Assembly (NCBI GenBank): GCA_019120545.1
Contig: DWUX01000216.1
Coordinates: 1-52,720 of the forward strand
Direction: 5' to 3'
Origin: Candidatus Blautia stercoripullorum
Lineage (GTDB): Bacteria; Bacillota; Clostridia; Lachnospirales; Lachnospiraceae
DNA length: 52,720 nt
Shown here: piece by piece, positions 47,214 to 52,720 of the stretch
How positions within the stretch are numbered: the stretch's first letter is position 1
Layout: every line of letters starts with the position of its first letter
The notes under the pieces: model-generated
The model's database searches: none
Seen by the model: only the letters and a program-made list of their open reading frames with translations
What the model was told of the DNA's origin: nothing
Made by a program: the position numbers and the translations under genes

Positions 47214-47226
47214 TATGCCGGTTTTT
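47199..47226 (+). terminator. Terminator of the HxlR gene
   Basis: AAAAACCGGC (47199-47208) and GCCGGTTTTT (47217-47226). The stop codon lies in the loop. Confidence 0.9.
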
Positions 47227-47357
47227 CCCTGTAATTTTTATTCAGATTCTTCTGCTCTCAGAAAAATTATCATGTCAGAAAATTTCTCACAAGGACAACT
47301 ATCCCGAATCCACATAGACCTGCGTCTGAGTCAGCGCCGCCCTGTTCCAGAAAGCCA

Positions 47358-48530
47358 TCAAATATTCAGCTTTCTGTTTCCAGTCTTTGTTCTTGTTTCT
47401 CCACGCACTCTCAAAGTGATCAGTCCAAAAGCACAGGCAATGAAAAGGATACCTCCCAGAACAATGTACTGGGTTCCCATCTTAGAAAGGAAGTAACCGC
47501 ATACAGAGGTTCCTACTGTGGTTCCAAGATTGGTAGAGGCAAGAAAAAGTCCATTTGCAAAATCCGGTGCTTTCGGCGCCGCTGTTGCCAGCCAGTATTG
47601 ATTAATGTTGGCCCCTGCTCCGGCAAGAACGCCCCAGACGAATGTAAGAACTGCCATAGGCACCGTAAAATATCCCAGGAAAAACAGCACCGCATATACT
47701 GCTGCAAGAAGAAAAGGGAATGTTACCACAAATCCAAGGGGACGGCTGCTGAGCATCCTGCCGGCGATCAGATTTCCTATGATATTGGATAATCCGTATA
47801 CAAGAAGAAGGATACTGATCAGCCCCGCAGACAGCTGGGTTACTGTTTCCATATATTCTGAAAGATAACTATACACACCAAATATAGAGCCGTTTAAGAA
47901 CATTACTCCGACAATGGAAAGCCAGGTTTTGCTCTCTTTGAGAACACTTAACTGGGAACCATAAGACAGTTTTTCCTTCACCGGAAGATCCGGTACTGCA
48001 AAAATCGTGGCGATCAAAGCTGCTCCATTTACTGCTGCGAAAAACAGCATACCGATCCTCAGCGAAGTCATGCTGGAAATATAGCTTACGATAGGCACAC
48101 CCAGGACCATACCGGCAGAAACTCCCATCATGACCTTCGATACCGCCTTAGGGGAGTCCTTTTCCGGAACAGAAGAACCGGCCACAGACATTGCCATAGA
48201 CACATATACCGGCTGGAAAAAGGCCGGGATCACACGGGTGACCAGAACTACCGGAAAATTTGTAGCAAAGGCTGAGATCACATTGCATAGCGTAAACACA
48301 CTCAAAACAAGGATCATAGCCTTTTTTCTGTTAATTCCTGAGAAAAAAAGAGGCATTGTCGGCCCGGACACTGCTACGACCAACGCAAACATACTGACAA
48401 GAAGACCAGCCGTTGACACTGTCACTCCATAATTCTCTGACACAAGGGGAAGGATCCCCACTACTCCCATCTCCGTATTGATAATACTGAAAACACCTAT
48501 TGTTAAAATAAGGATCAAACCTTTTTTCAT
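47358..48530 (-). CDS. Major facilitator superfamily transporter (AraJ/DHA1-like)
   Basis: A 390-residue transporter with twelve membrane segments. The loop between helices 2 and 3 (FFSGINRKKAMILVLSVFTL) and FQPVYVSMAMSVAGSSVPEK match the COG2814 drug or sugar efflux group. The N-terminus lacks a signal peptide, as usual. It is divergent from a LysR-type regulator and has its own promoter, so it is probably controlled by it. The substrate is unknown; efflux of small toxic compounds or arabinose-like sugars is common in this group. Confidence 0.92.
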   Translation of the reverse strand: MKKGLILILTIGVFSIINTEMGVVGILPLVSENYGVTVSTAGLLVSMFALVVAVSGPTMPLFFSGINRKKAMILVLSVFTLCNVISAFATNFPVVLVTRVIPAFFQPVYVSMAMSVAGSSVPEKDSPKAVSKVMMGVSAGMVLGVPIVSYISSMTSLRIGMLFFAAVNGAALIATIFAVPDLPVKEKLSYGSQLSVLKESKTWLSIVGVMFLNGSIFGVYSYLSEYMETVTQLSAGLISILLLVYGLSNIIGNLIAGRMLSSRPLGFVVTFPFLLAAVYAVLFFLGYFTVPMAVLTFVWGVLAGAGANINQYWLATAAPKAPDFANGLFLASTNLGTTVGTSVCGYFLSKMGTQYIVLGGILFIACAFGLITLRVRGETRTKTGNRKLNI

Positions 48531-48563
48531 TAAAATAGCACCTCCTGTTTGTTTTCTATACCA

Positions 48564-48592
48564 AATATAGCAGGGGTGCCATAAAATAACAA
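48564..48592 (-). promoter_or_regulatory. Promoter of the MFS transporter gene
   Basis: Minus-strand -35 TTGTTA (48587-48592), 17-bp spacer, extended -10 TGC-TATATT (48564-48569). An AATAG...CTATT inverted repeat nearby (about 48607-48632) could be the LysR site. Confidence 0.65.
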
Positions 48593-48698
48593 ATACTTAT
48601 ATTTAATAGAATATTATAGTTTTTTTCTATTCAAGTTTAACCATGACCTAACCTTAAAATAAAATGGTTTTTAGAAAATCTAAAAGCGAGGTGATTCT

Positions 48699-49610
48699 GT
48701 GTATAGCCGGGAGCTGACTACTTTTATTGCGGTGGCTGACCAGGGAAGTTTTCTGAAAGCGTCAAAGGAGCTATATATTACACCGGCTTCTGTCATGAAT
48801 CAGATCAACAAGCTGGAATCCCTGATCGGTGTAAAACTGATTGAACGTACCAATCAGGGCACCCAGCTGACTGCTGCCGGACGTTCCATCTATAAAGACG
48901 CAAAAAAGATAATCAAACAATCCGAACAGGCCATTGCCCGGGCACGTCAGATCGCAAATGATGAACAGCAGGCCATTCGTGTTGGGACATCCATCCTACG
49001 GCCCTGTAAGACACTGGTTGAACTGTGGTCGAGGATTGACGATGGCACGCTGCCCATCACAATACATATCGTTCCCTTCGACGACAGCCCGGTCAGCATG
49101 GAAACTATGTTGGATTCTCTTGGACGGGAGATTGACTGCTTTGTAGGTCCCTGTGATTCCCTTACCTGGAAGGAACGATACAATATCCTCTCCCTGAAAC
49201 CTGTGAATTGCTGCATTGCAGTTCCACGGAAGCATAAATTATCCAAAAAGAAGAAACTTACCTGGAGTGACCTTGAAGGAGAAACCTTTATGCTGGTGAA
49301 ACAGGGAGATTCCCCTGTGTTGAACAAAATGCGGGATGAAATTGAAACAAAGCATCCGCAAATCACGCTACTTGATACTCCGCACTTTTATGATACCGGC
49401 GTTTTTAATGAATGCGAACAAATGGGATGTGTGATGGAAACCCTGGACATTTGGAAAGATGTTCATCCATCTATTGTGACGATTCCCATGGAATGGGATT
49501 ATGAAATGCCATATGGGATAGTGTATGCGAAAAATCTATCTGGAGCTATGCAGACATTTATCCACACACTTCAAAAATATTTAAATATAGAAACAGAGCT
49601 GTTGCATTAA
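48699..49610 (+). CDS. LysR-family transcriptional regulator
   Basis: A 303-residue regulator. The winged helix-turn-helix is near the N-terminus (ELTTFIAVADQGSFLKASKE, LYITPASVMNQINKLESLIG). The C-terminal periplasmic-binding-like domain includes IPMEWDYEMPYGIVYAKN. The start is GTG at 48699 with GAGGTG seven bases upstream. The ORF ends inside a terminator hairpin. Divergent from the MFS gene, it probably regulates it. The effector is unknown. Confidence 0.93.
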   Translation: MYSRELTTFIAVADQGSFLKASKELYITPASVMNQINKLESLIGVKLIERTNQGTQLTAAGRSIYKDAKKIIKQSEQAIARARQIANDEQQAIRVGTSILRPCKTLVELWSRIDDGTLPITIHIVPFDDSPVSMETMLDSLGREIDCFVGPCDSLTWKERYNILSLKPVNCCIAVPRKHKLSKKKKLTWSDLEGETFMLVKQGDSPVLNKMRDEIETKHPQITLLDTPHFYDTGVFNECEQMGCVMETLDIWKDVHPSIVTIPMEWDYEMPYGIVYAKNLSGAMQTFIHTLQKYLNIETELLH

Positions 49611-49636
49611 TCAAAATTAATGCAGCAGCTCTTTCC
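49596..49636 (+). terminator. Terminator of the LysR gene
   Basis: GAGCTG-T-TGCATTAAT and ATTAATGCA-G-CAGCTC form a 16-bp stem with one mismatch, loop CAAA, then TTT. It includes the last codons and the stop. Confidence 0.85.
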
Positions 49637-49683
49637 TGCTAAGTACCATTGGATGGATACAGCTATGTATAGTCTCTAATATT

Positions 49684-50028
49684 CTACCTCATAGGCACAT
49701 AATCTATCTGTGACTCTTCTTCTGTGGCCTCGATCTTAAAGATTACCGGGCGCAATCCGTCGTTACAGCTGCAGATGGCTACGCCAGGTTTCCGGATCCA
49801 GTCTCCGTAATAAAATACGTCGTTTCCTGCTCCGTGAGACAATGCGAATACATACTGATAGATTGCTTTCCAGGCCTCATCACAGAATCCCTCGGGCTTG
49901 GCATAATCTGCGTAAAATACCTGGCCTTCTTTCATCATGGGACAGGCGGTCAGACCTTCTGCACCGTACTCTTCGGCCAGTTCTTTGTCAAGAGTGGTTT
50001 TTAATACTGTAATTTTACATTTTTTCAT
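49684..50028 (-). CDS. TIGR04076 family protein
   Basis: A 114-residue protein that starts MKKCKITVLKTTLDKELAEE and contains the family pattern CPMMKEGQVFYAD, a FCDEAWKAIYQYVFALSHGA stretch and a C-terminal AICSCNDGLRPVIFKIE. The four cysteines could bind a metal or be redox-active. TIGR04076 proteins occur in anaerobes and often near flavoproteins or redox enzymes; none has a settled function. It has its own promoter at 50075-50103. Confidence 0.9.
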   Translation of the reverse strand: MKKCKITVLKTTLDKELAEEYGAEGLTACPMMKEGQVFYADYAKPEGFCDEAWKAIYQYVFALSHGAGNDVFYYGDWIRKPGVAICSCNDGLRPVIFKIEATEEESQIDYVPMR

Positions 50029-50074
50029 ATCTTATGTTCCTCCAAACATGCAAAATTTTTAAGTCCCTCTTTTC

Positions 50075-50103
50075 AGTATAACGATCATGTCTGCTATCTA
50101 CAA
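50075..50103 (-). promoter_or_regulatory. Promoter of the TIGR04076 gene
   Basis: Minus-strand -35 TTGTAG (50098-50103), 17-bp spacer, -10 TATACT (50075-50080). Confidence 0.6.
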
Positions 50104-50247
50104 GGAAATCTTTTGTTTCTAAGCTGTTTTCTTCCATAAAAATTTAAAACTGGCAAAGATCAATCCATGTAAATCAGCTCTTTACTTTAGAATAATTTTC
50201 ATGTATTGTTGTTAGTTGTTACTAACCTTGATATAAAGGAGAATTTT

Positions 50248-50610
50248 ATGACCATTCTTAATCTGATTATGATCCTCTTATCCTTCGCGCTGCTCCTGCT
50301 GTGCATACTTGCCCCTTTAAGAAAAAGCGCTGCCGTACAGAAGCGCCCTTCTCTTAAAATGCTCTTTAAGCCCCATGGAATCTACGGCGTGCTCCTGCTG
50401 ATCGTCTCTTTTCTCCATGGGATCCTGTCAGGAAATAAGCCGGCAATGATGACCGGAAAAGCAGCATGGCTCTGTCTTCTCATCCTGCTTGTTCTGTCCC
50501 TGTTCAGGAAGCGGATAGGGACTGCTGCATGGCTGAAACTGCACAGGATCTTTTCTGTCCTTCTGTGCGTTCTGATCGCTGCTCATGTATTACATGCCGT
50601 GCTGCTGTAA
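50248..50610 (+). CDS. Four-helix membrane protein, cytochrome-b-like
   Basis: A 120-residue protein with four hydrophobic segments. Histidines sit within or near the helices (KPHGIYGVLL, SFLHGILSGN, KLHRIFSVLL, AHVLHAVLL), the pattern seen in small b-type heme or ferric-reductase-like membrane proteins. ATG 50248 has AAAGGAG six bases upstream; the longer frame start at 50206 has no such site. Heme binding is inferred from the histidine spacing. It is followed 105 bases later by a MATE pump. Confidence 0.8.
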   Translation: MTILNLIMILLSFALLLLCILAPLRKSAAVQKRPSLKMLFKPHGIYGVLLLIVSFLHGILSGNKPAMMTGKAAWLCLLILLVLSLFRKRIGTAAWLKLHRIFSVLLCVLIAAHVLHAVLL

Positions 50611-50715
50611 AATTCTGAGTCCTTTCACCATATTGACGAAACCGGAGAATATGATAGAATATTTTTGTTCTTTATATTTTTGCAAAAATATTACGATCCC
50701 GGAGGTAACGATACA

Positions 50716-52101
50716 ATGGAAGACGCTCAAAAAACGATACTATTTGAAAAAACTCCGATTCCGGCGGCTGTGGCAAAACTGTCCATTCCCATGGTTTTCA
50801 GCTCTCTTGTTATGGTCTTATATAACATGGCGGATACATATTTTGTAGGAATGCTGAATAATTCCGTAGAGAATGCCGCTGTCTCACTATCAGCGCCGGT
50901 TCTCCTTGCCTTTAATGCCATCAACAATCTGTTCGGCGTGGGAACCTCCAGTATGATGAGCCGCGCCCTGGGCAGGAAGGACTACGATACAGTGTCCCGC
51001 AGTTCTGCCTTTGGCTTTTACTGCTCCCTTGTGTGCGGGGTCCTGTTCGGGCTTCTCTGCGCTTTGTTCCAGAGTCCCCTTCTCACTCTTATCGGAGCCG
51101 ATCAGACCACCCGGACAGCCACCCAGGGCTATCTCTTCTGGACAGTTTTCCTGGGTTCCGCTCCCGCCATCCTCAACGTGGTCATGGCTTACCTTGTCCG
51201 TTCCGAAGGGGCCGCCATGCATGCAAGTATTGGCACTATGAGCGGCTGCTTTCTGAACATTATCCTGGACCCTATTTTCATCCTTCCCTGGGGCTTCCAT
51301 ATGGGAGCGGCAGGAGCAGGCCTTGCCACCTTTCTTTCTAACTGTGCCGCATGTATATACTTTTTTGTCTTTCTCTATGTGAAAAGAGGAAAGACTTTTG
51401 TATGTGTTGATCCCAGGAAATTTTCTTTTCAGAAAAGGATCATCCGAGAAGTATGCGGTGTTGGAATACCTGCTTCTATCCAGAATCTTCTCAATGTAAC
51501 CGGTATGACGATCCTGAATAATTTTACTGCTGTTTACGGCGCAGACGCCGTGGCGGCCATGGGGATCGCTTACAAGATCTACATGGTTCCCATGCAGATC
51601 ACACTGGGATTTTCCCAGGGTATCATGCCTCTGGTAAGTTACAATTTTGCCTCGGGAAACCGCAGACGTATGAAAGATACCATTCTCTTTGCCCTGAAGC
51701 TGATGGTTCCCATCCTGGCTGTGGTCATGCTCCTGTACCACTTCGGCGCCGGCGCACTGATCCGCCTGTTTATGGATAATGACGCTATCGTAGCTTATGG
51801 GGAAAAATTTCTTCAGGGATTCGGCCTGGGACTGATCTTCCTTTGCGTAGACTTCCTCGCCGTAGGCGTATTCCAGGCTCTGGGCCTGGGGAAATATTCC
51901 CTGTGTTTTGCGGTAATGCGGAAGATCGTTCTGGAAATCCCTGCTCTTTTTATCCTGAACTATCTGTTTCCGCTTTACGGACTGGCTTATGCCCAGTGCA
52001 CCGCAGAGCTGTTCCTGGCGGTCTGCGCGATTATCATGCTGAGACATATCTTTAAAAAATATGGAGGAAATTCCGAAACATCTTCGGACTTTTCTTCATG
52101 A
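50716..52101 (+). CDS. MATE-family multidrug efflux transporter
   Basis: A 461-residue antiporter with twelve membrane segments in two similar halves. The N-terminal motif IPAAVAKLSIPMVFSSLVMV and DTYFVGMLNN, plus GVGTSSMMSRALGRKDYDTV, are typical of the NorM/DinF-like COG0534 proteins. The C-terminal half has GVGIPASIQNLLNVTGMTIL and GFSQGIMPLVSYNFASGNRR. The ATG at 50716 has GGAGG ten bases upstream. It exports cationic drugs or metabolites using Na+ or H+ gradients; the substrate is unknown. It appears intact, unlike the fragment at 45171-45533. Confidence 0.95.
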   Translation: MEDAQKTILFEKTPIPAAVAKLSIPMVFSSLVMVLYNMADTYFVGMLNNSVENAAVSLSAPVLLAFNAINNLFGVGTSSMMSRALGRKDYDTVSRSSAFGFYCSLVCGVLFGLLCALFQSPLLTLIGADQTTRTATQGYLFWTVFLGSAPAILNVVMAYLVRSEGAAMHASIGTMSGCFLNIILDPIFILPWGFHMGAAGAGLATFLSNCAACIYFFVFLYVKRGKTFVCVDPRKFSFQKRIIREVCGVGIPASIQNLLNVTGMTILNNFTAVYGADAVAAMGIAYKIYMVPMQITLGFSQGIMPLVSYNFASGNRRRMKDTILFALKLMVPILAVVMLLYHFGAGALIRLFMDNDAIVAYGEKFLQGFGLGLIFLCVDFLAVGVFQALGLGKYSLCFAVMRKIVLEIPALFILNYLFPLYGLAYAQCTAELFLAVCAIIMLRHIFKKYGGNSETSSDFSS

Positions 52102-52130
52102 CATAATATCACGGATCGGCAGCGTTTCGG

Positions 52131-52623
52131 TTATTCATCTGTTTGTTTTTTATTCTGATACAGTTTATCATGATAATAAGAATTTGCCGTATAAAGCGCT
52201 GCCGCCGGATTATGTCCGGTGACCCGGTCTTTTGTGACCAGGGTCGTGACAATAGCATCTGAATATTTGTAAAACAGACTGTCATGCCCCACGCAAAGCC
52301 CCATTACAATATTCATTTGTGTCTTTTCTTTATTCAACAGTTCCGCCTGTAAGATGGGGTTACAGGAATTCACTCCGATCTCACAGCACTTTTTGTCAAT
52401 CCCCATCTCCGTCTTGGGAACCGCTCCTGCTTTGCAGGCGATCCCGATCTTATGAAATCCCATCCGGGATGCAAACTCAATAGTCTCACGGACACGGCAC
52501 CATCTCAGATATCCTTCGTATTCCACTTCCGCCGCAGTCTGCATGATCCTGCGGTTGTCTTCCTCTTCATAACGTTCCGTTGACCACTCCGCAGTCAGCA
52601 CAGCTTAAGACCCTTGCTTCCAT
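52131..52623 (-). pseudogene. DUF1847 protein with two internal deletions
   Basis: The natural ATG is at 52623 (MEARVLSCADCGVVN) with AAAGGAG upstream. After this cysteine-rich start the frame is lost near 52575, and another frame continues YEEEDNRRIMQTAAEVEYEG. Between FASRMGFHKIGI and ACKAGAVPKTEMGIDKKCCE about 30 residues typical of the family are missing. The C-terminal part NIVMGLCVGHDSLFYKYSDA to PAAALYTANSYYHDK is intact. DUF1847 proteins are putative metal-binding proteins of anaerobes. This copy should be non-functional. Confidence 0.8.
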
Positions 52624-52664
52624 AACTTTCTCCTTTTCCTATCCTGTTTTTAATTGACAATGAG

Positions 52665-52715
52665 GCTGTCACATTAAACATATATCAGAAATATTTATAC
52701 ATTTTATGCGAATTT
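52665..52715. repeat. Right copy of 51-bp terminal inverted repeat
   Basis: The reverse complement matches bases 1-51 at 47 of 51 positions. It lies about 40 bases upstream of the broken DUF1847 start codon, where a promoter would be expected. Five further bases follow to the end of the window. Confidence 0.75.
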
Positions 52716-52720
52716 GTCGA

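Noticed and set aside
50890-52047. A 385-codon minus-strand frame opposite the MATE pump
   Set aside because: The MATE gene has clear motifs and a good start. The opposite frame is His/Gln/Gly/Lys-rich low-information sequence typical of antisense of membrane genes.

Overview
The window looks like chromosome of a Gram-positive gut anaerobe of the Lachnospiraceae (Bacillota; Blautia, Dorea or Mediterraneibacter-like). The grounds are strong AGGAGG ribosome-binding sites, sigma-A promoters, an adenosylcobalamin-dependent ribonucleotide reductase, a tryptophan T-box, a manganese riboswitch, aldo/keto reductases carrying 4Fe-4S domains, and many small regulators. The genus cannot be fixed from the sequence alone. 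No rRNA, tRNA or CRISPR array was seen.

Layout. 1-3.6 kb: methyltransferase, small protein, class II ribonucleotide reductase nrdJ. 3.6-6.8 kb: a TrpXYZ-type ABC importer (COG2984 family) behind a T-box leader whose specifier reads UGG (Trp). 6.8-9.1 kb: a family 3 glycosidase. 9.2-15.6 kb: a complete 2-aminoethylphosphonate uptake and breakdown operon (ABC transporter, PhnW, PhnX) downstream of an RpiR-type regulator. 15.7-18.5 kb: a DUF4173/HTH/DUF2975 membrane-regulator operon and a RelB-YoeB toxin-antitoxin pair. 18.7-24.8 kb: an XRE regulator with an ABC exporter, then a LytTR response regulator and an unusual 810-residue protein joining an AgrC-like histidine kinase to a CPBP intramembrane protease. 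25-31.6 kb: an OmpR/EnvZ-type two-component system, an ABC exporter and a membrane-anchored aryl-sulfate sulfotransferase. 31.8-36 kb: a 2-hydroxyacid dehydrogenase, a yybP-ykoY (Mn2+) riboswitch in front of an unknown gene, a small alarmone synthetase and an aldo/keto reductase. 36.3-45.1 kb: an alpha-galactoside region (truncated GH36/raffinose-synthase-like gene, GH27 alpha-galactosidase, AraC regulator) that contains a heavily deleted Tn916-family conjugative element. 45.2-52.6 kb: redox enzymes and transporters with HxlR and LysR regulators, an intact MATE pump and a broken DUF1847 gene.

Two themes stand out. The first is local gene decay by internal deletion: remnants of a WYL regulator, YccF, Tn916 orf14, orf15 and ardA, a MATE pump, a raffinose-synthase-like enzyme, an AAA-ATPase-like protein and DUF1847 all lie within 28 kb. 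The second is the 18.7-24.8 kb signalling locus. There, a pair of perfect 14-bp direct repeats with 21-bp period, the geometry of LytTR operators, lies inside the linker coding sequence between the kinase and the protease. This suggests the CPBP protein also has its own response-regulator-controlled promoter. This locus is the best candidate for something not described before.

The window starts and ends with a 51-bp inverted repeat (47/51 identical). It may mark contig ends in a dispersed repeat or the ends of a larger structure.
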